From NCBI GenBank assembly GCA_013368315.1, contig JAACJM010000007.1, positions 558,001 to 622,000 of the forward strand: a stretch of 64,000 bases of DNA, given 5' to 3'. Below, piece by piece: positions 45,342 to 57,839 of the stretch. A program made the translations under genes and the position numbers. The DNA comes from Tetrapyrgos nigripes (lineage: Eukaryota; Basidiomycota; Agaricomycetes; Agaricales; Campanellaceae). Each line of letters begins with the position of its first letter. Positions within the stretch are counted from its first letter, which is position 1. The notes beneath the pieces are model-generated. The model made no database searches, was not told the origin of the DNA, and saw nothing but the letters and a program-made list of their open reading frames with translations.

Positions 45342-45894
45342 ATTTTCCACACCTCATAACACATGTTTACAGTTGATACATGTGATCGTCCGACTGCTAA
45401 TTAAGGAAAGGTCAAAGTCACTTCAAGTCCTCAGAACTGGGGTTATACCAGACATATCCACCTCAATCAACGACCAAGTGCTCCTCCCACAAACTCAATC
45501 AGAGAGGCTTTGGTGACCTGAGTATCGTCTCGGACTCTCCACTTCTCTTCCACCTTCCAGAATACATTGATGAATGCAAAAACAAATGAATCAAAGAAAG
45601 AACAAGAAAAACATCCCCTCGTGAACCCATCATCAACTCCTGCTTCCTCCTTTGAACTAGAATATGTGTGGCCATGGTAGACTATGACCAGAGGACGTAG
45701 AGAGTCAATGTTAAGGAATAAAATGGATCCCCACGGGCTTGGCTTGATGAGTGCAATCTATGAGGGAAAGCCTAGAGGTATGGGCATTCTACCTGCAAGG
45801 CAGGTAGTATGTCCACACTATCCTGGAATACTTATATTTACACCTCTTTCAGAAACTTTTAAAGCTTAACTTTTCCAGGGATCCTGTATCCATT

Positions 45895-46000
45895 CCCAAG
45901 GGGTACCCAGAATTTGAACCCGTTACATCGGGTCGAAATTTTTTTTAAGCCATCGGTTGCGAGACCGACCGACTGACCAGCTGACTAAGCTACCATATAT
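45895..46000 (-). repeat. tRNA-derived SINE-like sequence
   Basis: On the minus strand it has an A box TAGCTTAGTCAGCTGG (45992-45977) and a B box GGTTCAAATTC (45920-45910), with a T-rich/A-rich stretch between (AAAAAAAATTT). The spacing is longer than in a working tRNA. GTCGGTCGGTC is shared with 46505-46590. Confidence 0.6.
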
Positions 46001-46504
46001 GGAAGGTAGGTCGCGCGGGTGTACGCGCCATCCTTTCTCTGTATCACTGGTGTTGCAGACTACACAGTGAGGCCACTCACACACGCCAAAGGGCTCTATG
46101 AGGCTCTATCACTGTTAATACTACACTAATCTGCACTTCTATATACCTCAAATATGCACAAGCTGCCTTCCTGCCATATCTTCAAGCTCCAATATTGTTT
46201 AAGCACCTCACCGTCAAGTTAGTCACTTTCTGGTGCACTTTGCACGTGACGTGTTACATGCCAGAACATAGTACTCACCTCATTAGCTATTGCAGCAACA
46301 TGCTGAGGGATAAAGCTAGTGATGAGGTAGACAATGAAAGGTTCCACTGGGTATTTGATTTTTCTAGTGTATGACACATTTATGTTTACTTTTTACACTG
46401 TAATGGTATGATACACCTTGTATATTGGTTCTAAAAGCCACTGAGGGCATTCTTGGACAGTTTTGAGTGATTTGAAGTAGCAGAGAACTGCGAAACCTCA
46501 ACAG

Positions 46505-46590
46505 AAAAATATGGTATAAATTTTTTTTAAGACCCCACCGGAGACACCGACCGACCGACCCTATGTAACAGATTCACGCCCCGGTTACCC
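46505..46590 (-). repeat. Second SINE-like piece
   Basis: Shares GGTCGGTCGGT, CTTAAAAAAAATTT and TGTTACAT with 45895-46000, in the same orientation, but the A-box part is not recognisable. A diverged or truncated relative. Confidence 0.45.
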
Positions 46591-46867
46591 CTTGTCCATT
46601 CCCATATTCATTCACTTGTTTCATCACTAGATTGAAGCTGCAACATTAAACCAATCTCAATCCTTACCTTCTCCCTACCTCTCACATACCATTGGCCCAC
46701 TGAACTTGATCTACTGGGTTCTAACGCCAACTAGCTCGAGGAAGGCAAACAAGAAGCCACGTCGAGCGCCTGTCTGCCGGCGCCAAGCCGGCACTACAAG
46801 TAGCCGCGTTCCCATGCCCCAAGCTTCCCTGCACTTCAAGTACTGTCACCGTCTGTCCGCGTACGTA

Positions 46868-46960
46868 GAGTCCCGTGAGATGTCCCGCCTGATGTCCCGT
46901 GAGATGTCCCGCGAAATGTCCCGCGAAAAAATATACGATGTCCCGCGGTCCTCAGTTCCG
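46868..46960 (-). repeat. GGGACAT subterminal repeat array, right
   Basis: Inverted copies of the unit (ATGTCCCGCGAAATGTCCCG) ending in GGTCCTCAGTTCCGG, the complement of the sequence that opens the left array. The two arrays probably mark the ends of one transposon. Confidence 0.8.
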
Positions 46961-47366
46961 GGGCAACTTGGGCTTTTCGGTTACGTTTCGGAGATAAAAA
47001 AAAAGGGCGCTGCTAATCAGCTCTAATGACGCAACTCTTGCGGCTAGAGCCGGAGCCAGTCGGAAAAAACGACTCCAGAGCCGAGTCAGAGCCATTATCA
47101 ATAGAGCCGCTTCAAGCCGAGCCGGAGCGGATCGAACCGTTACAACACTAGAGCAGCATGTACTTCGACTACTTACTTCTATTCAGCAGATAGGCTGCAC
47201 CTCAAAAAACTTGTCCACAACATAGTGATACCTAAGGCCCCGCCATCACTTCAAAGCATCCTTTTATTGGAGGAAGAGCTGACGGCAGTCATATATGACT
47301 AGTCAAGAGAGTGCTCTCTAGTTTGGAAGTCATAACGCGATAGTCAAATCATAAACATGGCTATAT

Positions 47367-49115
47367 CTACTGCTCAATCACTAACAATGAGATGGCATGA
47401 ATAGGTAGATCAAACTCGATCTCTACGCTCCCATTCCGCAGCTCAATCTGCGCAGGAGGATGTAGCATCTTCAGCATACCTTCCGCCTTCAAATCCGCAA
47501 GTTGCTCCTGAGGGGGATTCTGAGGCGAGCCCATCGCCAACCATGCAGAAAACGCATTACTATGGCTCTCGTCAATACGGAAATGCGTCAATCGCGCGAC
47601 ATCATGACCAGGAAACGCATTCGAGATGTTGAACGAAATCTGCGCGTCTGGTTTTGGCAAATCATCGTCGTGGTAGTTCCAGATCATCACCGCCATCTTG
47701 TCCTGTTCCTCGGATCTAGAAGCAAACACACCGACATCAGAGTCGCCTCTGACGCTACTCGACACCACGGAGTCAAGGTCGTGCTGCCCAGTACTATGAG
47801 CATCAATCCGCTGTCTCTGCATCTTCCCGAACATCCTGAAGAAATTCAGGATTGGCTTATCAATCTGATTCGTTGCCAACACTCTGAACCCATCGAAGAA
47901 GGGGTGGTCATCGAACTCGAAGGCCCAAGTCAACGTGCCAGCCAAGTTGATGCTGTGCTTCACCGCCAGATCAATCTGGCGAGTGAATGAAGCAGCCGTG
48001 TAAGAAGGGTATATCAGCCCATTCCGGTAATCGACCTGGGGCGAGAGACAAGCAGCACAAGAGTCGGGATCGTCTTCGCCAACAAAAACAGGAAGCTGAT
48101 TGAGAGTTGGGAAAGATTGGATGACGGAGAACGCATCCTCGACGTTTTGTAGCCCGGCGGCCATGTTCATTTGCAGGTGCGCAGGAACAGAGTCGGTAGC
48201 GTTAATGAAGGTCGGGGCGCCTTTAGCGTGAAATGAGATGAAATCGAGGGGTGCTCCATTTTTGCCGGTTGCACTGTTCGCGCCGTCCAGCGTATGATTC
48301 AGGAAGAGACCTAGCCAATCTCCAGATGCTCCACCGGCTACTTCTGGTCCGCCAACTGTAGCACTAGGTAGAGCTCGAAGAACACCATCGACGGCGAAGT
48401 CGTAGAGCATGAAATATTGCTCTTGTGTTCCGTTCCAGTAGGCAATGTTGGGTTCATTCCATACCTTGAGCGTCAAAAATTAGAATGTTATTGATGCTAC
48501 TTGACGTGAAGATAGACGTACCTCCCAATACCAACTCTCAACCTCTGCCTTCCCGTATCTCTCCACACAATGTTTGGCCCACTGAAAGATGAGATCTCCC
48601 CATTTCTCCCAAGATGTGGGTGGATTTGTCCATCCCGTAAAGATGTTGTTAGCTGCAGACGCTCCATCAAATTCGAAAGAGTAAGGATCTGGATGATTGC
48701 TCAAAGCCTTGGGCATAAACCCCGTCTGAACGTAAGGCTTCACCCCACTCTCCAGATACGTATCGAAAATCTCGTCGAGGATAGTGAAGTTGAAGATCGG
48801 TTGACCATGCTCGTCTTCGGTATAGACATTCGTACAACCCCACTTCAGACGATGCGGAGTCGTGTCGTCTGGCGGGTCACAAGTTGTAAGGAGGTTATGC
48901 GTTCTGAAATATGTAGGCTGGTCTGGGACAACCTCCCCAAGTTGCTGTAGAAGAGCTTTGCCATCTGGATATGTCGCGTAGTTTGGTTCATCGGCACCAA
49001 AAAAGCGGGCTACTGGTGAAAGACTGCCCAGGACTTTGGATGCATCTACAGTAATGTTGACCTGTCTGGCAGTGGTGGCATGGAAGAGGGAAAGTAGGAG
49101 AAAAGCCAGTTTCAT
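47367..49115 (-). CDS. Secreted GH39-type glycoside hydrolase, 2 exons
   Basis: Exon 1 is 49115-48522 and exon 2 is 48464-47367, with a 57-bp GT-AG intron; the product is 563 aa. The start at 49115 is chosen because MKLAFLLLSLFHATTA is a typical signal peptide; an upstream in-frame ATG (49133) adds six residues. WYWEVWNEPN (Glu202, rebuilt across the intron) carries the acid/base of clan GH-A enzymes, and LPVFVGEDDPD (Glu328) fits the nucleophile. Overall the sequence resembles fungal GH39 proteins, which include beta-xylosidases. The likely role is breaking down plant cell-wall xylan outside the cell; the substrate is inferred only from the family. A TATA-like ATAAAG lies about 50 bp upstream. 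No lesions seen. Confidence 0.88.
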
Positions 49116-49133
49116 GGTTGGTGGGGAGGTCAT

Positions 49134-51229
49134 CTTCGAGGAGTACTTCTGTAAAAGATGTCTTTATACAGTGGAGCACGAGAGAGAAGGGCTGCTGCAT
49201 TGACTACATGATGTCCATTGTAGCGGGCCGTGTATCAGCTGGTGAGCCCCATGTGCCCTTGCGACAGTATTGCTCGACGAAAGAATCCAAATAGCAAACG
49301 ATGACTATGACGAAGCACAGACTGTACCTGAAGTCGTTATTCTTTGGATACAACACATGTTCAAGTGGAAGAACATCGTTGGCAGGAATACCCACGTGTC
49401 CAAGTCAATGAAGCTGAAGCGTCAGTTACGAGGCCGAATGAAATGAGGGAGTGTCCAATTGAATGACGTCATGCGGTGTCGCTAGCGGGAGTTTGAATTT
49501 TGACGGCCAGCTCCGAGTGGGAACTTCTATATCGTTCCACTCCTTTCCATCTTTCCTTCGCCTACAACCATGACTCTTGCCAACTCCCTTTGTCGCCCTG
49601 CTCCCGAATGCTGACCGTAGTGGTCGAGAATTACATGGGTCCCTCATAGACTGCGCTACCAAATACATTACTGTCTGGACAACTCTGCGCCTAATAAGCA
49701 AAATAAATCCGTTCGTGCAAATACCATCACTCAACCGTTATTAGAAAAAGTTGCTCTACTCTGTATCATGAATATGCAACAACATTTGTGACATCTATAC
49801 CACGCTGTACATAACCTCATCAATTAGGCAGCTTCTGGCAACAATCAAGACTGGAATCCATTCTGTTCACAACTTTTGTCCTAGAGACTGACTGCAAGGC
49901 AACACATTCGCTCTTAGGCGTTGAGGCTGCTACATTCATCAAAGATTGTTTGAGTCTCACTTAGAGCAGTGTACAACGCTTACAGACTCAATCCCACTTA
50001 CAGCTAGCTTCAGTGATAATGAGGTAGTAGTTTATTTTATTTCTGAGCACGATTTCCGTAGCAAGCTCCCTACCAATGCTCTTGACTTGTCTTTTCCAAG
50101 TTTGCTTATAGATGCTCCTACGTTTTTCTGATCTTGCTGAGTTGTTTCTATTTCATTTTCCTAGTATGCCGTGCTCAACATTTGCCTCGCTCGATCATTG
50201 CGCAGTAACTTGTTCAATAGTCTCTGTTAGTTTTGGTGCAATTTTGGACAATGTTTTTCAATTGTTAAATATGCTGACTTCTAAGCAGAGTTATCTATTT
50301 GATGCTAAGTGTTCTTCTTTCGCTGAACATTCTTCTTCTGTACTCATGGAAATAAATATTCTGACTCTATGAATTCTCCACCGTACTCAGAACCTCGATA
50401 CTCAATTTTGGATGCCTCATGAACAAAATCCACCATCTACTCTCCATCAACCACAAAACGAGGGAAATGTGGGCCATCGCTGCGTGTGGCATGGTGACGA
50501 GGCCCAAAATAAAGGAACAGCATATCGGCACAGTATGGAATTTGCTGACTGAATGGTAGAGTTATTGAGCATAGCCACATGCTGGAACGTCGGGTTATAA
50601 GAATGAGTCCCTTAAAAGGGCCTCGTAACATGGTCAGAGTCGGGGGTGCCGCCGCGTGTGCGTGGCGTTACTGGATGAGTTTCTTAGATAGTCTTTCTGC
50701 CTGTGGCTATGTGCAAATGTTTCCGACTCCCTCCGTCCATTTTTTTTCGTGCGGCTCTTGTGCGGCTCCTTTTGTTTATAGGTCGATCGGACTTTGGTCC
50801 ATTGGGTTTTCAGACTTGTTTGTTTCTGATTACGCTGCTTTTCACAATCCTTTTCGCACCTCAGCTTCATTTCCGATAGTTGACAGTGTCAAATTTGTCT
50901 CAAAGAATTTTGTTACCCTTTCTCATGGTGCCATGAAGCTTCTTTTACACTTTGGTATATTCAAGCAGGTCATGTTGGAGTGTTGGTAACATCAGCAAAA
51001 GTCAAGTATCCTATAAAGGCATTGTGGCCCTTGCCATTGGTGTAAAGTATTTACCTGGCATGAATAAATTATTTTTAAATCTTTTAAAGGTTCAAAAAGG
51101 ATTTGCGGGACCTTTCAAAGGTATCTAAATGATTGGCACGTCCAGGTCTGGCCTGGCATAGCCACTGACCCTGGACCTGGGGGTCAGTTCAGGGTCGGTT
51201 TGGGACCATGAGGACAACACTGAGCTGGG
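49134..51229. other. Intergenic, no gene supported
   Basis: Several ORFs of 60-136 aa, the longest at 50579-50989 (+), none with recognisable motifs or splice structure. AGGGCCTCGTAACATGGT at about 50617 recurs in diverged form at about 15076. Confidence 0.45.
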
Positions 51230-51648
51230 AAGTTGTTAAGACTTATCCAGGGGGGTGTAGGACGGTGTAAAGCCATATAGGGTTGAAAAACTTTTAAGGG
51301 CCTGACGGCTGGACTAACTAGCTGTATGTAAGCAAGATATACTATATTAAGAAATAATAAGTCATGTGGACATTTGCTTATCTCCAAAGATAATATCATC
51401 CTGTCTGCACAATAACTACTCTTGACCATTCCACTCCTTGACACCCTTTAGAGCACATTTGTACAATGGCAGAGGCTCTGAAATGTTATTTCAAGCTGGC
51501 TTTACTGGTCTTAGTCCCCAAAAACCCTTTCCAGACCCTCAGATAGGGGTGTTCCAAAATAATTTTAACGGCCTAACGGCCGGACTAACTAACCATCTCT
51601 ATATGGCTCTACACCATCCTGCACCCCCCTCGGACTTATTGTTAACTT
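51230..51648. mobile_element. MITE-like inverted-repeat element next to the FMO stop
   Basis: The left arm (AAGTTGTTAAGACTTATCC, then GGGGGGTGTAGGACGGTGTA, then GCCATATAG) recurs inverted on the right (ending TAAGTCCGAGGGGGGTGCAG on the minus strand). Arms are about 75 bp, and internal direct words CTGACGGC/CTAACGGC are also paired. Its right end is about 5 bp from the FMO stop codon, so it forms the start of that gene's 3' UTR. No target duplication could be fixed. Confidence 0.65.
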
Positions 51649-51652
51649 ACCA

Positions 51653-54404
51653 CTAGCCTCCCTCAGCATGCAGTCCCTTTTCCGCCTGCTGCCGTTTCAG
51701 CATCCTCTCCATCAACCGGACCCACTGCTCCTTCCCTCTCTCCCTATCCCCATTTGCAACAGATGCCACCTCGCGTATCCACTCCCTGCCCTTCCCATTC
51801 TTCTCCAAATCCACCCAAAAAGCCCTCAAGGTCGTTTTCGCGTCATACATCTTTTTTTCCCATTCTGGCACCTTGACCGCCTCTACTGCAACGTCAGGCA
51901 AGATAGGCGTGCAAGCAGAGAACGAAGATGTAGGGAAAGAGGTAGAGGCCCACAAATACAACTCGTCCCTATAATCAAACTGCTCCTGTACATCGAATTT
52001 ATGCCAGGATTTGGATATGGCTTTCTCTATCCGCTCTTCTATGTCCCTGTCTACTTGTCGCCTTTCTATCCTATCGTCATTACGCCCAACTCCAAGCTGT
52101 GCCTCCACCCCCCTCCTCAACTTCTCGTATTTATCCATCACTTGTTTCCATTCCCTTTTGTAATCCCAAACGGCTGGGTTATCTGAACCAGCGTTAGCAA
52201 AGACGGTAACGACGACTTGAGCTTGAGCTTCTAGCAAAGGGAATGGGGCTACTTTGGTTGGGAGACCTAGGAAGGCTAGTGTGGGCGGCGTCGGCTTAAA
52301 GCTGGTCTGGGGTGAAGGGGTTGGCGTGAACGACAACGGCGGCGACGATTGGTCAGGGGATTGAGGCGTATAAGGATATGGAGATGGTGGTAAAGAAAGT
52401 GGAAAGATGTGTCTCGCCAGGGGATAGATGTGATAGGTCGAGTTCCAGAATAACGGTGTTGGCGTAGCGGCGGTCGAGGTCGTTTTAGCCTTTTTCACCA
52501 AAGAGGGACTTGCCGATGTCGAGATAGAAGAAGTCGAGGCTGAGGCTGAGCCCGAGAGATTGAAGGGAGCAGGAGGCATCCCTTCCTTCGTTATGACCTC
52601 GTCACTGTCTTGGAAGAAAGGTAAATCGACCTTGTACCCCGTAGCTAGTATTACTAGGTCGATGTCTTTGTCTATGACATTCTCTTCAAAAAGGATGCTG
52701 TCCCCATTAGAGGAAGGGAGGAACTGGATGATACGGCCACGTTTGTGTATCTTCGACTTCGGCTTTGAGCTCGTAACGGTGCTGGCAGGCATGGGAGTAG
52801 AGTTGAGTGCGTTGAAAACAGCAATGGAACTCGGTGTGTTAACACCGGGCGCAGTGTCGGTTGGGTCGGTGTGATCACCGTTCGCCTCCTTAGCCTCGGT
52901 ATGAGAACCAGCCCCAGCACCTTCTGCACCACCAGATACGCTCCAAAACACATTGTCTACCTCCACTCTCTCTGCCAGCTCAGCTGAGATATCAGACCCG
53001 GAGGGCCCAGAGCCTACGACGACGAGACGGAGACCACGACCTCTCTTTTCCGTTGGCCAGCTCCCGTTTGCCTTGCTTTTCGGTTCTTTTCCCTCACTAG
53101 AGCTTGAGTTGTCTAGCGAAAAGTCGGAGTTACAATTGGAAGTAGAGATTGTCAAGGAGAGGCTGGAGTTGGAATTCCGGGTATGTATCCACTCGAACAA
53201 AATCTCTGGATCCCGATAATATATCGAGTGGATGGCTTTGCCTTTGTTGAGCCATTGTTGAAGACCTGTGTTGGAAGAGTGTGTCAGGGGAAAGAACAAC
53301 GACAGAGACGGAAGATGAAAAACGTAAGAGACAACGTAAGAGACAAAGGACGAACTAGAACGAAAGGCCAAGAGACCACAAGAGACAAAGACGCGAAGAT
53401 GGAATGAGAACGAAGAAAACAAAGAGGGATAGCGGACAGCGCAAGTAGATAGAACTCAAAAGAGACAGAAAACGCGAGAACGAGAAAACCGACAACGAAA
53501 AACAGAAGAAAAAGAAAAAGGCGAAGGTATGGGTGGAAAGAAATCGTGAAACCCATAACAACTAGAACATATTTACATACCTGGAGTTTCAGGATCAGGA
53601 TACCGAGGAATTTGGTAGTGTCCGTTACAGATAACGAGGAAGTCGAAATACTGCATTTCGACGTGGTCTTGGTCGCGACTGCGAGTGACGATTTTCCACT
53701 CTCTCCCATCTCCTCCCTTTAATACACCTTCATTACTTTGGACGGCCCTTTCCACCCTCTCAACACGCGTATTTACTTGCACGAATTTCCTCAGCCCAAA
53801 ATTATCAACATACTCCTCTAAATATCTCCTCACATACTCTGCCTTCGGAAACAGCGGTGTCTCAGGAGAGAACGGGAAAGAAGTGAACTGCATGACTGGG
53901 TGTGGGAGATTAGTTGTTAGAGAGGTATAGAGGGGTGTCTGCGGGAGTCCTGGATGTAATTCTGGATAAGAAGCAGGTGGGGTAGACGGGGATGGGAGCC
54001 TGTTCGCAGAGAAAGATCGTTAGCATGAAGGACTAGAAAGATAAAGACGATACACAAGGAACGAGCACAGAATAAACGAAATACTCACCAAACCCCACCT
54101 ATCCCCTCCCTTGCTTCATACGCCACGACTGTCCATAATCCCGATTTAACCCTGGGAGAAGACAAGATAGATTTGAGAGCTGCGAGACCGGCTGGACCAC
54201 CTCCGCCTATAACGCAGATTTTTTTGGTCTCTCGCAAGTCTTTCAAGTCAATTTTGGGTTCTTGTGAGTCTTCCAAGCCAGAATTAAGGGAGTCGTCGAT
54301 ACGGTTGGTGTCTAGAGGGAAGAGAAGAAGAAAGATGTTTAGATGGATTATGCACTTCTATCTCATACTCGAAATAAGTAGTACCAACCTGCGTTGCCAG
54401 CCAT
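51653..54404 (-). CDS. Flavin-containing monooxygenase, 4 exons
   Basis: Exons: 54404-54389, 54311-54089, 53999-53581, 53265-51653; 756 aa in frame. The FAD motif is VIGGGGPAGLAAL (Gly42, Gly44, Gly47), followed by EAREGIGGVWLPS. The NADPH motif is VVVGSGPSGSD (residues 301-311), and LATGYKVDLPFF follows. The FMO signature is partly kept: GKAIHSIYY has the Gly-x3-His-x3-Tyr spacing but Asn in place of the leading Phe. These enzymes put one oxygen atom on soft nucleophiles (N or S) using NADPH and FAD. At 756 aa it is longer than the usual 450-550, through Ser/Thr/Pro-rich inserts. A first exon of only 16 nt starts at ATG 54404. Two decayed copies are in the window. Confidence 0.9.
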
Positions 54405-55841
54405 TAGTGAAAAAAACCAACCTAGTAGGCCAATAAGAGTAGCTCACCGGAAGAGTAGACCAAGGTTTGGATTTATAAGATGATCATAGTGGATGATTCG
54501 GATGAGATGATATCGCGCAATGGCGGAAAAGCATTTTACGTCATTGCTCGCAAGCGATTCTGACATTTCTAGGACGATTGAGGGGTTTGTTTCGGTGAGT
54601 CATGTCTCCAGACTCCAGGTCATCTTTCGAGTAGTACTCAGTCTGCCGTCTTTTCCTCTTTTTTTCCTCTTTTTTTTTTCCTTTTATTGGCAACGCCAAC
54701 ATCCCTCTTATCTCGGAACAGCGTCTACTCGTCATTATCCTCCTCGTATCCAATTGACATGACTCATCGGAAGTTGGCTACGCCACTGGAGAAAACCGCC
54801 GCAAAAACTCGCAAATTTCATTTACATGCCATGCCTTTGTCAGTTGCGCATGCGTTTTGCTGGCGTGGTCTTCCATTCATTAATCGTCTTTCGCGCCTTC
54901 GGTCATCACTTTTCAAAATAACATCATCCTGCGTTTTCGGCTCTTGCTCAGTCTTGCTACATCTTCTCTGCATACTATACTTCCGTGAAACGTACCTAGT
55001 CTCGCCTCGGAATCGCGCATGTCCCTTCTCCTCAAGATCTCGACAAGTCCTGGTCGTCAAACTCACAAAGAACGCGCTGAAGATGTCGGGTTATGATGAA
55101 GTTCTGGTTTGGAAAAGTAGTGAGCGATGCTAGAGGTGCATCGCCAATCCCGTTGTCCTTCCAAGATGGCTACAGTATACTGACTCTTACCCGTGTAAAG
55201 CCCGTTTCAGATCTTTGTCCGTCACTTTACGCCTCAAGCAACTTAACTGGACTCAATCTCAAGCGCAAAACCCACCACTACGTCCAGCTTCTTCGCAAGT
55301 CCCTCGGCGTTCCGAACCCCCACCCGCCAGTGGACATCATGCTATTTTCTGCATACTGCTCGCTAATTTACGCGTTTCCATGTACAATGCGCCTATACAC
55401 CACAATAGGCATCTTTTTACTCTATTCTACCGTGTTTTCGGAGATAGCACCTCCAGGCTCCTTAGCTCAGTGAATACTGGAGGGCCAAGTTCTCCAGCGC
55501 TGTGACCCCGCCGTCCCACTGTGTGTGATGGGAAGACTCCTTATCTACTCTCAATTCTCAATTCCTCCAGGCACAGAACTGCCAGAATCAGACTGCCGGA
55601 TTCCGAATTGACGGGAAGGGACTCTAAGTACGATGATGGCCATGTCATACTGCTTTTATTCCAGTGATAGTCGACCTGCCAGCGTCAACGTGGTCTCTGT
55701 TCTCCTCACCCAACTTCTCCCCCCTGCCCTATCTATATCTGCAATGGATTACACTCTTCGCTATGGTTCCTCGCCTTCAGCTGAAGTCTATAAAAGGTGA
55801 GCACTACCCAACTAACCGTCACAGACGCTCGCTTACCTTAG
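54405..55841. other. Region between the FMO and NACHT genes
   Basis: A divergent promoter region plus possible early exons of the NACHT gene (for example MSGYDEVLVWK at about 55083), none certain. A T-run (54655-54685) is the only simple repeat. Confidence 0.35.
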
Positions 55842-57730
55842 GCTGTCAGTTACTCGAGCCAATACAACACCGCTCGTGGAAGACAAGGAGACCTATGTCT
55901 ACCTGTTGCAGTCATCAACGGAAAGAAGATTTGTGATACCCCATGGGCTAATGAGTGTCATTGGGAGGTGGATTTCCCCATGTATGTTTCTCCTTTTCAA
56001 TGAAAGCTGCGTTGGCTTCACATCGTCGCAGAGAGCCATCCGAGATGGTGCTTGCCGTTTCTTTCAAGTTGTATCGTAGGAGAAAGATGAGATGTCAATT
56101 ATGGCCCAGCCGTACACTTGGGAGTGCAAGTTTGCATGGCTGGTTATATCTGGCGCATACCAGGCGAGCGGTCATGTATGATTGTATCGCCCGCCCCCTG
56201 TTCTAAATGGGGTTGCAGGTATTGAAGAACCAGCACGACAGGGATGGGCAGCTGGTTGATTTGTATAATCTCATGTTGAAGATCTATGAGATTGCGACGG
56301 AAAATGACCTTTACAAGCAAATAGGTGACAACGTGGTCAAGCAGTCCAAAGAATGTTCCATTTTCATCTCGAATTATGGATCTCGACGTTATCTATGTGA
56401 GTGCTTAATATTACCTGTAGCTTTGGATGTTCTGACCTGATTCAATCAAACAGACCGAATATTGACTGGTTCCGAAGCTTCAACAAGGATCCAGGATTTT
56501 CGGGTTTCGTTCGGTGACCTCCAAAAAGCGTTCACTTCAGGTCAAATCGACCTTACTACTCGGGGAGTTTTAGAGATAAAATCCTTTGTATTATCTCAAG
56601 GTAATCTATCTACGACCGCCGGTTTCCTTTACTCAGTGTCAACAGACAGCAAAAGTAAGCTTGCTGAGCTGGTGCCCCAGGCGAGACCTCCAGCCATTGC
56701 TTGGTGTCTTGACGGTACACGTCAGGAGTCCCTTCTCAGGATCACTAATCGGGTCACCCATGGAGAGGAGTCTGTATTCTGGGTCTCTGGTGTTGCGGGA
56801 TGCGGTAAAAGCTCCCTGATGGGCTCAATGATCGACTACATGAGAGACCAATTCGGGGCTCGTACGAGCCGTCTCGCAGCGTTCATTCGCTTTGACCGAA
56901 ACCAATACAATGGATGCCAGCATGTGGTCTGAGAGCTGGCGTATCAGCTGGCACACAATGATGGACGCCTGTGCGAAGCCATCGCAGACGCCTTCCAAGC
57001 ACACACAATTACCAGCCCTCAATTACGGATGCAGTTGCAGAAACTAGTGATTCAGCCTCTTGTTCAGTGTCGGAGAGAGATGGAAAAGGATGACCCTGTG
57101 CCTACCGTCTTTGACGGTCTGGACGAGTGCAAAGATGATGACCTCTTCCAAGAATTCTTGAAGTTCTTCTCTGACAATGTCTTTGCACCACTTCCTCATA
57201 TCAGAGTCATAATCGCCAGTCGCCCCGAACCTCGCATACGTGACGCATTTAGCAATGCGGACTCTCAAGAGGTATTGTCGCACGTTCACCCATTTCGCCT
57301 TGACACATCATCCAAGAAGACTAAAGATGACATACGGTCCTTCATCGAACAGAAGCTGCCTTCAATTAAAGAGAAGGGATTTCGGGACAAGTTGTGTGTC
57401 CAGAAGAATGCTGCCGCTGAACTCACGCGCCGTGCGAGTGGGCTTTTTATCTGGGCAGTAGTAATCAAGTTCTTACGAGGATATGCTTGTACTCGCCTCG
57501 AGATTGTTTTGGAGACGGATCCACTAGTTAGTGCTCTGAGCGCACTTACCACCCTCTATCAAACTGCCCTCAATTCTATTGCCGGTCTAGAGGGAGACAA
57601 AGACATCAGGAACGATCTACGGATTCTGCTCGGATTCGCCAAGTTCACAAAATATGATGACGGTTGGCACCGTGTCGGCCTTGGCATAGACTGGGAAACC
57701 CTCAGTAGACACACCGGCAGAAAATATTGA
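55842..57730 (+). pseudogene. C2-like/NACHT STAND NTPase (fungal NLR-like), premature stop
   Basis: Exon 55842-55981 and the exon from 56032 read a C2-like end (CHWEVDFPIEPSEMVLAVSF). Then 56207-56396 (a coiled region, LVDLYNLMLKIYEIA) is spliced by a 57-bp intron to 56454. The NTPase follows, with Walker A GVAGCGKSSL and Walker B VFDGLDEC. Downstream are IRVIIASRPEPRIRDAF and an ASGLFIWAVV block. Such proteins switch on cell death or defence responses after sensing non-self. A TGA at 56930-56932 sits where arginine is plausible (HVV-R-ELAYQLA), and the join between the C2 part and 56207 has an in-frame TAA that no clear intron removes. The C-terminus after 57730 lacks repeats such as WD40 or ankyrin. 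Confidence 0.78.
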
Positions 57731-57839
57731 GATCATTGGAATTCCTGAGGTGATTGATGATAAAATGCTGGCTGATGTCGATTGGGATCTTAAAAAAAGG
57801 GTTGATTATTACTATTGAAGTATGTACTTGATGTAGCAG

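Larger units (their letters stand above)
42358..47150. mobile_element. Large hAT-like element, 4.8 kb
   Basis: The inverted ends start TAGTGTTGTAA on both sides, a common hAT end, and a perfect 8-bp duplication GAGCAGCA flanks it (42350-42357 and 47151-47158). No frame over 110 aa resembles a hAT transposase (no DDE or dimerisation motif seen), so it is non-autonomous or decayed. It contains the GGGACAT repeat pair, a 225-bp MITE, a GA microsatellite and two SINE-like pieces. The right end has a GAGCCG-rich stretch (47040-47135). Confidence 0.85.

Noticed and set aside
50579..50989. A 136-aa plus-strand ORF as a gene
   Set aside because: No recognisable motifs, no splice structure, biased composition and surrounded by repeats; not supportable from sequence alone.
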